Shown one piece after another: positions 35,037-43,239 of a DNA stretch of 64,000 nucleotides (positions are counted from its first letter, which is position 1; each line of letters begins with the position of its first letter). Below the pieces are notes generated by a model. The model worked only from the letters and a program-made list of their open reading frames with translations. It was not told the DNA's origin and did no database searches. The DNA comes from Halomonas sp. BDJS001 (lineage in GTDB: Bacteria > Pseudomonadota > Gammaproteobacteria > Pseudomonadales > Halomonadaceae): assembly GCF_026104355.1 (NCBI RefSeq), contig NZ_CP110535.1:1488001-1552000 (forward strand). Reading direction: 5' to 3'. A program made the translations under genes and the position numbers.

Positions 35037-38000
35037 TCACCTTTTGCAAATAAGCACGTCAGGTATTCTAACTCGTGGGCGAGTATCTCGTTGTACTTGT
35101 TCTGTGCGGTTACGCATATTTTCCTCTGCCAGAGTTTTAGCATCGGGTACGCTTGGTGATGGATCATCCATATTGGTAACTGCTTCGAAAATCACGTTTT
35201 GCGAAATTTCTTTTATACACTGGCCTACGGGCGATCGGTAGCCAGCATAGCCAGCAGAAACCACAGAGGGGCCGCTAATAACTGCACCTGCTAAAACAGA
35301 AGGAGCGTAAGCTGCTGTAACCGCTGCTCCTCTATTAAATTCCTGTATATCTGCCATTTGCTCAAGTGTGTCGCGGTCGCTCTCATGGATAGCAAAACCT
35401 GACATGGTGCGTGGAGCAATCAGGCCCATAAGTCCAAAGCCACCGTTCCCTTGACGAGGCTGGTTATCATACAACCCCAGCGGATCCACCATCTCCGTCG
35501 GATTAGTTACGTAACCATACAGGTTCGTGCCGCCATTAAGACCAATCGGATCCTGGCTGATATACCGCCCCTGCAGCGGGTCATAATAACGGTGGCGGTT
35601 GTAGTAGAGCCCACTCTCTTCATCGTGCCACTGGCCCTGGAACCGGATCGGTTGGGTGAGGTTGCGCACGGCGCGTTGGTTTTTGACCGCCGCCCAGTCG
35701 TCGGGTTCGGCGAGCCAGCGGGGTTGGCCGTTGGGGGTGACCAGCTGCATCGGGGTGCCCAGGGCATCGGTGATGTAAGCGCTGACTAGCTGGCCTTGCT
35801 GGGTATCATCAATTCTGAGCATGGGCACAAAACTGCCCGGCTCGTAGACCACGGTAGTGCGCCGGTTGTCGGTTTCTTCCCTAACGATGCGGTCGCCGTC
35901 CCAGCCGTAGTGGGTGGTGGCGGTGGTGCCGTTGGTGTGGCGCACGGTTTTGCTGATGCGTCTTCCCAGGCCGTCGTAACGGTAGGTGGCTTCGCGGGTC
36001 GCCCCCAGCTCGCTGGCGTGGATCAGGTGGACTAAGCGATTCGCACCGTCGTAGCCCAGGGTTAGGCGTTCACCGTTGGGCTGTTGGCGTTCGATCAGGT
36101 TGCCTGCACCGTCGTAGCGGTAACGCGCCCCGTTGAGTTGGGTGAGGCGGTTATCGGTCAGTCCTTGTTGCTTGTCTACCCCCTGCTCTAACCGATTGCC
36201 CGCCGCGTCCACGCTGTAGCGGTGGGCGTGGTCGCCGTGTTGGCTGCCGATTAAGCGACCGGCTGCGTCATAACTGTAGGCGATGACCTTGGAGGACTGA
36301 TCGCCTTGTAGCGCGCGGAAGCTCATGCGCCCCAGGGCGTCGTACTGGTACTGCTGTTCACTGGCGGCGCTGTTGGCACCGCGCAGGGTAAGGTGGTCTA
36401 ACTGGCCGAGGTGGGTGTAACCGCGTTCTAAAATTAATGGCTGGGCTTGATCGCTACTGTTAAGACGGCGCTGGGTCTCCCGGTGCAGGGCATCGGGTTC
36501 CAGGGCGATTTCCAGATCCAGGCCGGGGGCGCTCATACCGTGGAGGTGGCCGCTGCCGTAGGTGTGCCAGTTAAGCGCGGGTAGGTCGCCGAACTGGCTG
36601 GCCTGGGGCGCGCCGTTGGCGGTGAGCGTGTGCTGGTGCTGCCACTGCCAGCCACTCTCACCTGCTAGGCCCGCATGGCGCTGCTGTTCGCCGATTAACC
36701 GCTGGGCGTCGTCGTAGCTAAAAGTCACTTCACCGTGATCGTTGGTGACGCTAAGTAGCTGACCATTGGCACCCCACTGGTACTGCTCCGTGCTGGCCGG
36801 GGCGTGTTCCGTGGCAGGCAGATGGCGGGCAGTCAGTCGACCGGCTTCGTCATAGTCGTACCGGGTCACCAGTGGCTGGCCGTCCGGGCCTGGGCGGTTG
36901 GCTTCGATACGTTCGATCAGTCGTCCGGCGTCATCGTAGCGGTACTGCTGCTCGCGGCCATCGGGGCCGGTCTCGCTGGCTAAGCGATCCATCTCGTCAT
37001 AGGCAAAACGGTACACCGCGCCGTTGCCCAGGGTCAGTTCGCTCAAGCGGCCCACGTCATCGTAAGCGGTAAACTGCTGGCTGCCGTCGGCCTCGATGCG
37101 CTGCGCTGGGCGGCCGTGGTCATCAAAGAAGAACTGCTGCCTAAACCCTTGGGGGCCTTCCAGCTCCACCAAGCGTCCTAGGGAGTCCACATGGTGGTGC
37201 CAGTAGAGCCCGTCGGGAAGCTGGGTGGCGATACGTCGGCCCATCTCGTCGTGCTGGGTGCGGGTGGTTTCCCTCAGGGCGTTGGTGACGCTGGCCAGAT
37301 AGCCGTGGCGGTCGTAGGCGTACTCGGTACGCTGCTGTGAGCAGTCGATCTGGGCGGTGACCTGGCCTAGGGCGTTCCACTCGCGCTGGTGGGTGGCGCC
37401 GCCCGCATCGGTGACGGTGGTAGGGCGGTCGGGCAGGTCGGCATTGTCGTAGGCGAAGGCGGTAGTGCCTTCCGGCCCGGTGACTTCCAACGGATGGCCG
37501 AGGTCGTTACGCGTGATCTGCCAGCGCTGATCGTCAGGGCCTTCGATACTCACCGGCTGCCCGAGCGCATCGCGCTCAATGGCCCAGCGGGTACCGTCCG
37601 GGCCGGTCTGGGCAATCACTTGCCCATGCTCATCCCGCTCGATCAGCGTCTCGTGACCCAGCGGATCTACCGTCGCCACCTTGAGACCCGCACGGTCATA
37701 GCGGAACTCGATCCGCGAGCCGTCGGCGCGGGTGTGGGCCGTCCAGCGGCGGCCGGGGCCGCTGCCCACAAAGTGGTAGCGCTCCTCCCGGCCCAGGCTG
37801 TCGGTGACCAGGGTGTGATCCACGTGATAGGTATAAGAGCGCGCCAGGCCACCAGCTTCCTGCTGGCCGACCACGCGGCCATCCGGGGCGTGGCGATCCC
37901 AGGTATAGTGCGCTTCCATGCCCCCAGGTACCCGGTGGGCGGTCAGCATATGCGCCTGCCACTCAAACTCGCGCACTACCTCGCCGTGGCGGTGGCGCAC

Positions 38001-40826
38001 CGCAATCAAATCCCCCACGGGGCTATAGGAGTAGCGTACCAACCACTCATCCGCCGACTCACTATCGTGCTCTTGCACCAGCTTAACGCCGGTTAAGCGT
38101 TGCCCGGTATCACCCTGCATGGCGGGTAACAGACCATCGTAAACCATCTGGTAGTGGCGCTGGGCGCTGTCGATCACCGTGACCAGCAGACCGGATTCCC
38201 AGCGGTACTGGGTGGTGTAGCCGTTGCGGTCACGCTCTTCGATTAAGGGCCAGCGGCCGGCATCGGTGGCGGCTTTTTCTGTCGCAGAAGCAGCATTATC
38301 CGCGAAGACATAATACAAGCCGCTGGCATCGCTAAGGACGATACGCTCAGGATCACTGCGCAACGTCTCGTCTAACGCTTGCCAGCGAGGCGCGTTACTC
38401 TCTTCATCGATTGAGGCGCCCCCACGACGTATCCATAGCTGCTCGGTAGGCGAAAAGCGCGCCTGACCGGGGGCCAGTGCACCAAAGGTAATTCGACGGC
38501 CCTGGGCATCGTGAACAATGCAGGCGTTGTCTTTAAGGCTGATGGCCAGGGACTCGCCGGGTACCGACCAGCCTTGACCCAGGGCGCCTATTTGTTCGTT
38601 GCTGGAGAGGTAACCCCGGCTAAACACAAACGGCCGTGGCGCCGGTAGCGCAAAATCGGTCTCCGCGGGCAGCAGTTTGGCGCCCAGCAGCGGGTTGACT
38701 GGGCTACCCACCGCCGGCTCACAGGCACTGCAGTCGTCGGCCAGGCCATCGGTGATATCAATATCGTCCAGCGCTAGCGGCGTGGCCGCGGTGATATCGC
38801 TGCTGAGCAGCGGGGTCTGGTGCGGTTCGAGGGTAACGTCCTCGCTCTCCTCGGGCTCGGCTTCTCCCGGTAAGCGGGGTAGCACAATGGCGTGGCCCTG
38901 GCCACGCCCAGGGCTGCCGCCGGAGTTGATCTTGACCTGAGGGCCGACAATAGTCACACCGCCGGGGTCGAGCTTGATAAAGCTGCCGCCCGCTTTCAGG
39001 GTAATCTCACTGCCCGCTTCCAACACGATTTGGCTGCCCGCCTTGTGGTGCAGCTCGCGGCCGGTCTCCACCAGTTGGGCTTCACCGTAGACCTCATGGC
39101 GGGTTTGATCGACCTGAAGGTGGTCATCGCCCTTGATCTGGGTGTAGCGCTTGCCGTGGACGGTGAGGTGGTCGTCGTTGTGGATCTCGCTCAAACGGTT
39201 GCGATGGAGCTTAAGGTGGCTATCCCGGCGGATCTCCTCGGTGCGGTCGTTAAGGGTGAGCAGCTCCAGATCTTTTTGAGCGTGGAGCCAGATCTGCTCT
39301 TCGCCGGTGGCATCCTCAAAGCGCAGTTCGTTAAAGCCGGCCGATTTATGGCTCTGGGTACGAATCACCGTGCGGGTTTTGTGCTCCGGTAGCGGGTAGG
39401 GCGGGATATTCACCGCGTGGTAGGTGCGCCCGGTAATCAACGGCTGATCCGGGTCACCCTCCAAATGTGATATTATAACTTCATGCCCGATCCTAGGGAT
39501 CGCCATGCTGCCATAGCCACCGCCTGCCCAGCCCTGGGCCACCCGTACCCAACAGCTCGCCGTCTCGTTGGGTTCGGCGTAGCGATCCCAGGGGAACTGC
39601 ACCTTCACCCGGCCGTGTTCGTCGCAGTAGATCTCCTCGCCTTCCGGGCCGACCACAAAGGCCACCTGGGGGCCATCGACCCGCGGCTTGGGGTTGGGCA
39701 CCGGGCGGAAGGTCTGATCTCGGGGCATGATCACCACATCGTTGTGGTAACGGGTCATTAGCTCGCCTGACTGGGCCGAACTGGCTCCACTCCCATTACC
39801 ACCCCGCGCCATACCGTCCTCTTCCAACGCCTGTGGCTGCTCGCCGTGGTGCACCACCGAGACCACCTGCCACGCCTGGTTAAGGCTATCGATATCGTGG
39901 TCGGTGAGGGTAAAGCAGAGGCCGGGAGCCAGTTCGGGGAGATCGCTCTCCGCCTCGGCGGTGAGGGCATCGGCGCGCAGAGACTCTAAGCGGTGGCGGG
40001 TAAAGGGCTTGCCGGAGGCATCCTTCTTATAACGCCCAGGGTAATCAAAGTGTTCGTAATCCTCCCGCTGGGCATGCTCCCCCAATCCTGGCGCGAGGTG
40101 CTCGTGAATCTGGGCGTAGGGCGGGTTCTTAAAAGTATAGTCTTTAAGCATCGCCGAGGCGGGGCGCACCCGGCTGGCCTGGCGGAGTTTACGGATATGG
40201 CGTCGGGGCGGGGTGCCCCCGGCGCGGCCGTGGTAGACGCGCTCGCCGACGCTGGGCAGCACCACGGTGGCATCGGCAAACACCAGCTCGTGTTTACCGC
40301 CTTCGGCGTTCTCAAACTCATGGAAATAGAAACAGCCCTCTTCGGCGGCCACGCGCTCGATAAAGGCCAGATCGGTCTCCCGGTACTGCACCAGATACTC
40401 ACGATCCAGGGGCGTGCGGGTCGTAGCAAAGCCGATATCGGTCAGGCCACGCTCGCTGGCCAGGGTGGTGATGGCGTCAAAAGGTGAGGTGTCCTGAAAG
40501 ATGCGCGAATTATGGCGCAGCGATAACCGCCACAGCGCAGGGCGAATCTCCACCCGATAGAAGCTGCGCCGGTGTCCGCGATCGCCCCGATGCAGCTCTG
40601 CGACTATCCCATGCACCCGGCGCAGCGGCTCACCGTCCTGCCAAATGCTGAGCGTCGCCTCCTGATCCAAACAGTCGCTGGGCGATAGGGTGTGAGTACG
40701 GCTGGCAAAATCGACGGAGAGGGTAAACGGCTCAGAGAGCGCTTCGCGATGGGTAAAGCGAACCACGGCGGTATCATCGGCCCCGGGTAAAGTCAGGGTA
40801 AATTGCAGGCCCGTGCTATCTGCCAT
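35037..40826 (-). CDS. VgrG-Rhs fusion effector (type VI spike plus Rhs cocoon plus C-terminal toxin)
   Basis: 1929 residues. About 1-640 are a complete VgrG spike: gp27-like part (FTLTLPGADDTAVVRF, ETDLAFIERVAAEEGCFYF), gp5 OB-fold (DEHGRVKVQFPWDRY near 403, CWVRVAQGWAGGGYG), and a DUF2345-like needle (LTLNDRTEEI to IVGPQVKINSGG). A linker leads to an Rhs start at about 700 (SPVNPLLGAKLLPAETDFAL). Long YD repeats follow, and the core ends DPIGLNGGTNLYGY...DPLGL at about 1785. The last 144 residues are an unrecognised toxin with a hydrophobic centre (APSVLAGAVISGPSVVSAGY). I see no PAAR or EagR-binding segment. The immunity candidate is immediately downstream. Confidence 0.9.
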   Translation of the reverse strand: MADSTGLQFTLTLPGADDTAVVRFTHREALSEPFTLSVDFASRTHTLSPSDCLDQEATLSIWQDGEPLRRVHGIVAELHRGDRGHRRSFYRVEIRPALWRLSLRHNSRIFQDTSPFDAITTLASERGLTDIGFATTRTPLDREYLVQYRETDLAFIERVAAEEGCFYFHEFENAEGGKHELVFADATVVLPSVGERVYHGRAGGTPPRRHIRKLRQASRVRPASAMLKDYTFKNPPYAQIHEHLAPGLGEHAQREDYEHFDYPGRYKKDASGKPFTRHRLESLRADALTAEAESDLPELAPGLCFTLTDHDIDSLNQAWQVVSVVHHGEQPQALEEDGMARGGNGSGASSAQSGELMTRYHNDVVIMPRDQTFRPVPNPKPRVDGPQVAFVVGPEGEEIYCDEHGRVKVQFPWDRYAEPNETASCWVRVAQGWAGGGYGSMAIPRIGHEVIISHLEGDPDQPLITGRTYHAVNIPPYPLPEHKTRTVIRTQSHKSAGFNELRFEDATGEEQIWLHAQKDLELLTLNDRTEEIRRDSHLKLHRNRLSEIHNDDHLTVHGKRYTQIKGDDHLQVDQTRHEVYGEAQLVETGRELHHKAGSQIVLEAGSEITLKAGGSFIKLDPGGVTIVGPQVKINSGGSPGRGQGHAIVLPRLPGEAEPEESEDVTLEPHQTPLLSSDITAATPLALDDIDITDGLADDCSACEPAVGSPVNPLLGAKLLPAETDFALPAPRPFVFSRGYLSSNEQIGALGQGWSVPGESLAISLKDNACIVHDAQGRRITFGALAPGQARFSPTEQLWIRRGGASIDEESNAPRWQALDETLRSDPERIVLSDASGLYYVFADNAASATEKAATDAGRWPLIEERDRNGYTTQYRWESGLLVTVIDSAQRHYQMVYDGLLPAMQGDTGQRLTGVKLVQEHDSESADEWLVRYSYSPVGDLIAVRHRHGEVVREFEWQAHMLTAHRVPGGMEAHYTWDRHAPDGRVVGQQEAGGLARSYTYHVDHTLVTDSLGREERYHFVGSGPGRRWTAHTRADGSRIEFRYDRAGLKVATVDPLGHETLIERDEHGQVIAQTGPDGTRWAIERDALGQPVSIEGPDDQRWQITRNDLGHPLEVTGPEGTTAFAYDNADLPDRPTTVTDAGGATHQREWNALGQVTAQIDCSQQRTEYAYDRHGYLASVTNALRETTRTQHDEMGRRIATQLPDGLYWHHHVDSLGRLVELEGPQGFRQQFFFDDHGRPAQRIEADGSQQFTAYDDVGRLSELTLGNGAVYRFAYDEMDRLASETGPDGREQQYRYDDAGRLIERIEANRPGPDGQPLVTRYDYDEAGRLTARHLPATEHAPASTEQYQWGANGQLLSVTNDHGEVTFSYDDAQRLIGEQQRHAGLAGESGWQWQHQHTLTANGAPQASQFGDLPALNWHTYGSGHLHGMSAPGLDLEIALEPDALHRETQRRLNSSDQAQPLILERGYTHLGQLDHLTLRGANSAASEQQYQYDALGRMSFRALQGDQSSKVIAYSYDAAGRLIGSQHGDHAHRYSVDAAGNRLEQGVDKQQGLTDNRLTQLNGARYRYDGAGNLIERQQPNGERLTLGYDGANRLVHLIHASELGATREATYRYDGLGRRISKTVRHTNGTTATTHYGWDGDRIVREETDNRRTTVVYEPGSFVPMLRIDDTQQGQLVSAYITDALGTPMQLVTPNGQPRWLAEPDDWAAVKNQRAVRNLTQPIRFQGQWHDEESGLYYNRHRYYDPLQGRYISQDPIGLNGGTNLYGYVTNPTEMVDPLGLYDNQPRQGNGGFGLMGLIAPRTMSGFAIHESDRDTLEQMADIQEFNRGAAVTAAYAPSVLAGAVISGPSVVSAGYAGYRSPVGQCIKEISQNVIFEAVTNMDDPSPSVPDAKTLAEENMRNRTEQVQRDTRPRVRIPDVLICKR

Positions 40827-41049
40827 TTCTCCGCTCCTTGGATTGTCATCTGAGAATAATAGGAAATTAGGGTAGCGATGCTAATGCGAATAGCAACCCT
40901 TAATAGGGCATATTTAGGGCCATTTTAAGGCAATTTACAGCGATCTCTTAATAGGCTTAATATACGTTTTGACGCATTTTATACGTTATAATTCAATTGG
41001 TTATAAGTAAGGTGTGATTGTTTGTTTTTTGCGCAACCAGTTACACGCT

Positions 41050-41129
41050 TGTAAGATATGGCTTACATACGTACGAAATCTCTTACAAAATTTTAATCCA
41101 TGGCTTACAGCAAAAAAGTTAAGCCATGG
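41050..41129. promoter_or_regulatory. CTTACA repeat cluster and inverted repeat upstream of the Myb-like gene
   Basis: TGTAAG at 41050 and CTTACA at 41062, 41082 and 41104 fall within 60 bases; the first two form an inverted pair around ATATGG. CCATGGCTTA (41098-41107) and TAAGCCATGG (41120-41129) are perfect 10-bp inverted arms. The whole gap 40827-41300 is A/T-rich and otherwise shows no gene. It lies between divergent VgrG-Rhs and the Myb-like gene, so either could be regulated here. Confidence 0.45.
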
Positions 41130-41300
41130 TTTGCTAAAAAAGAACACCTGCACAGAGATTGAGTTTTCCCTAAAAGTGCCATCTCCCTTAGAGCATGGTT
41201 ATTATATTTATTTCGGGTAGGCCATAAGTCAGAAGGTATTGGTGCCTCAACGCCATCTTCATGGAGAGCCAAGTAAGCAGCAACGTGATAGGAGGACAAT

Positions 41301-42137
41301 ATGGCAGCACCACGCTCGCGTCGGCGCCGTAGTAAAGGGGTTTACCGCGAGTGGACCCTAACAGAGATGGATCTCCTTAAGCGCCATCATGGCGAGTTGA
41401 CGTTTAAAGAGCTTCAGGCCCAGCATCTGCCCCATCGTCCGATTGGAGGTATAAAGCGGATGGCTTACTTACTGGGGCTGAAAAAGCTGGAATATGAACG
41501 GGAGTATGGTCAGCCACGCTGGACAGAAGAGGAGTTACGCATTGTTGCGCAGCATTTTCTGTCACTTAAAACAAGCGAGATAAGAGATCGTTTCCTGCCT
41601 CATCGTAGTATCGTAGCCATCCGTCAGGCAGGAAGGAAACTCGGTCTACGGGTGTTTTCCGTGGTTCACTGGACTGAAAAAGAGCTGGAAATCTTACGTC
41701 AAGAGTTCCCGCTGGGCGGGCCTAAGCGGGTTAACCAACGACTACCCCATCGTACGATAGATGCCATTAAGCTGCGCAGCCGAGTAGAGGGGGTCGTTTA
41801 CGTACCGCACGGTGATGGGGAGTCGGGAGATATTTGGAGCACTGAGGAGCTTGAGCTTCTAAAGGCTAACTGTGAACTACCCGCCTCAGAGCTGGCCAAA
41901 CTCTTTCCACATCGGGAAAAGAAAGCGGTAATCAACAAACGTTATAAATTGCAGTGGAACCCGGTTAAGTTCTGGTCAGCAGAGGAGGTGGAACGCTTGC
42001 GCCAGCACCTTGATGCGTCTGTGGACGAGTTATGTGTTCTCTTCCCAGATAGACCGCGGGAGGGGGTTAGACTTAAACGCAATAAGCTCCGTCGGAAAAA
42101 AGCCGCTGCTGAAGGCTTAGGAGTACGCAGGGCGTAA
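41301..42137 (+). CDS. Protein with five tandem Myb/SANT-like repeats
   Basis: 278 very basic residues; AGGAGGACAAT before the ATG is a strong start. Five units of about 45 residues repeat the pattern W-(S/T)-x-x-E-(x)2-x-L...LPHR...I-x-x-(R/K): starts at WTLTEMDLL (about 18), RWTEEELRI (about 73), HWTEKELEI (about 121), IWSTEELEL (about 176) and FWSAEEVER (about 225). Each ends with a basic recognition-helix-like segment (GIKRMAYLLGL, AIRQAGRKLGL, AIKLRSRVEGV). The form is that of Myb/SANT or phage-type homeodomain-like DNA-binding domains. I do not recognise the protein. Function as a multivalent DNA-binding protein is inference. Confidence 0.7.
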   Translation: MAAPRSRRRRSKGVYREWTLTEMDLLKRHHGELTFKELQAQHLPHRPIGGIKRMAYLLGLKKLEYEREYGQPRWTEEELRIVAQHFLSLKTSEIRDRFLPHRSIVAIRQAGRKLGLRVFSVVHWTEKELEILRQEFPLGGPKRVNQRLPHRTIDAIKLRSRVEGVVYVPHGDGESGDIWSTEELELLKANCELPASELAKLFPHREKKAVINKRYKLQWNPVKFWSAEEVERLRQHLDASVDELCVLFPDRPREGVRLKRNKLRRKKAAAEGLGVRRA

Positions 42138-42161
42138 AACTCTTTAGTTAGTGGGTATCGA

Positions 42162-42807
42162 TCAAAGCCGAAACCCTTCAACAATATGCTCCGCCAAACT
42201 ATCAATAATGGGCGATTGGGTAGAGGCGGTGCGCAATAGCACGATGGAGGATTCGGGTAATTCGGGAAAGCCCTCTTTTACACCCAGTATCTGCATGTCA
42301 GCGGTCACTAAGCTGCGCATCCAGGCAGAAACGGCCAATCCCGCTCCAACAACGGCTTGCAGCGTTGCCAGGCTGGGGCTGCTGTAGGCAATTCGATACC
42401 CTCGGCCTGCGCGGTCAAGCGCGTTGCAGGCATGGCGACGACAGAGCCTGGGAAAAGGTTTTCAGAATGCCGGGCAAAAAGCGCATTACATAATCATCTG
42501 GCACGCCCAGGCGCACACGCCCCACCATATCGGGTTGGCGCAACAGCGTTAGTGCTTCCCCCTGCAGCGATAAAATCTTGCGCGCATACCCAAGTAGTGT
42601 ATGGCCTTCACTGGTCAGCAGCAGTTGGCGGTTTTGGCGTACAAACAGCGGGCGCTGAATAACATCCTCTTCCAGCCGCTTAATTTGCATACTCACAGCC
42701 GATTGAGTGCGGTTCACCGTTTGGGCGGCACGGGTAAAGCCGCCTTGATCGACAATCGCAACAAAGGTACGCAGTAGCTCGTGATCGATGGTGGGTAGCG
42801 TGGCCAT
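42162..42807 (-). pseudogene. LysR-family regulator with internal deletion
   Basis: From the ATG at 42807 the first ~120 residues are a normal LysR N-terminus (FTRAAQTVNRTQSAVSMQIK, recognition helix and linker) and the start of the effector domain (VRLGVPDDYVMRFLPGILKTF). The frame then ends at 42415. In another frame the last ~85 residues of a LysR protein continue (ALDRAGRGYRIAYSSPSLAT to EHIVEGFRL, stop at 42162). About 95 middle residues are gone and the two parts are out of frame, so the effector domain cannot fold. It is divergent from the DUF1127 gene. Confidence 0.8.
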
Positions 42808-42929
42808 GGGTATCAATCTTTTTGATGTTTGTCATAAGGAGTATTCGTTGGATTGATTTTAGATGCTGCTCAATACTTCCTTCAACACTTATTTATGGCG
42901 TCGTTTCTGGCGGCGCAGGGAGGGTTGAA

Positions 42930-43160
42930 ATGGAACGCTCGCTACACTACTTGCAAAACCAACAGTGCCAGGCGGTTGAGGCGCCGCAATCAAGGGTCAC
43001 CTGGCGGGAAAGGTTTTATCGCTGGCGCCAGCTTAGTCGTGAGCGCAATGCCTTGCGCCATTTAAGCGATGACATGCTAAAAGATATTGGCATGAGCCGC
43101 GACGCCGTTCAGCGTGAGTCGCGCCGCCCGTTTTGGGATGATCGGGGATGGCGGCGCTAA
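42930..43160 (+). CDS. DUF1127 domain-containing protein
   Basis: 76 residues from the ATG at 42930 (GGGAGGG twelve bases upstream). The C-terminal half has the DUF1127 pattern RWRQLSRERNALRHLSDDML followed by KDIGMSRDAV. Such small arginine-rich proteins (YjiS-like) are often stress- or phosphate-related RNA-binding proteins in alphaproteobacteria; the role here is unknown. Confidence 0.8.
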   Translation: MERSLHYLQNQQCQAVEAPQSRVTWRERFYRWRQLSRERNALRHLSDDMLKDIGMSRDAVQRESRRPFWDDRGWRR

Positions 43161-43239
43161 CGCCTAAGTCATGCCAGCCATGGCGGGTTTGTGATACCTT
43201 GTTGGCACTTAAAAATGCTGCATGAGTTAGTTGCAATTT

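Noticed and set aside
35033-35167. Longer reading of the Sel1-like gene starting at 35167
   Set aside because: The extra 45 codons lie entirely inside the VgrG-Rhs 3' end in another frame, and the ATG at 35032 is in the expected position four bases after the toxin stop.
36340-40800. Several long open frames on the plus strand opposite the VgrG-Rhs gene
   Set aside because: They are shadows of a high-G+C gene: no ribosome sites, no recognisable domains, and composition that follows the codon positions of the minus-strand gene.
41098-41129. The CCATGGCTTA inverted repeat as a terminator
   Set aside because: Neither side has a proper T-run after the stem and no gene ends toward it, so an operator or structural role is more likely.
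30425-41300. A full type VI secretion cluster
   Set aside because: Only the VgrG-Rhs spike and toxin-immunity pieces are present; no tssB/C, tssH, tssJKLM, hcp or PAAR gene is seen.
42151-42662. Plus-strand open frames over the LysR remnant
   Set aside because: The minus strand clearly encodes LysR N- and C-terminal parts; the plus frames have no domains or start signals.
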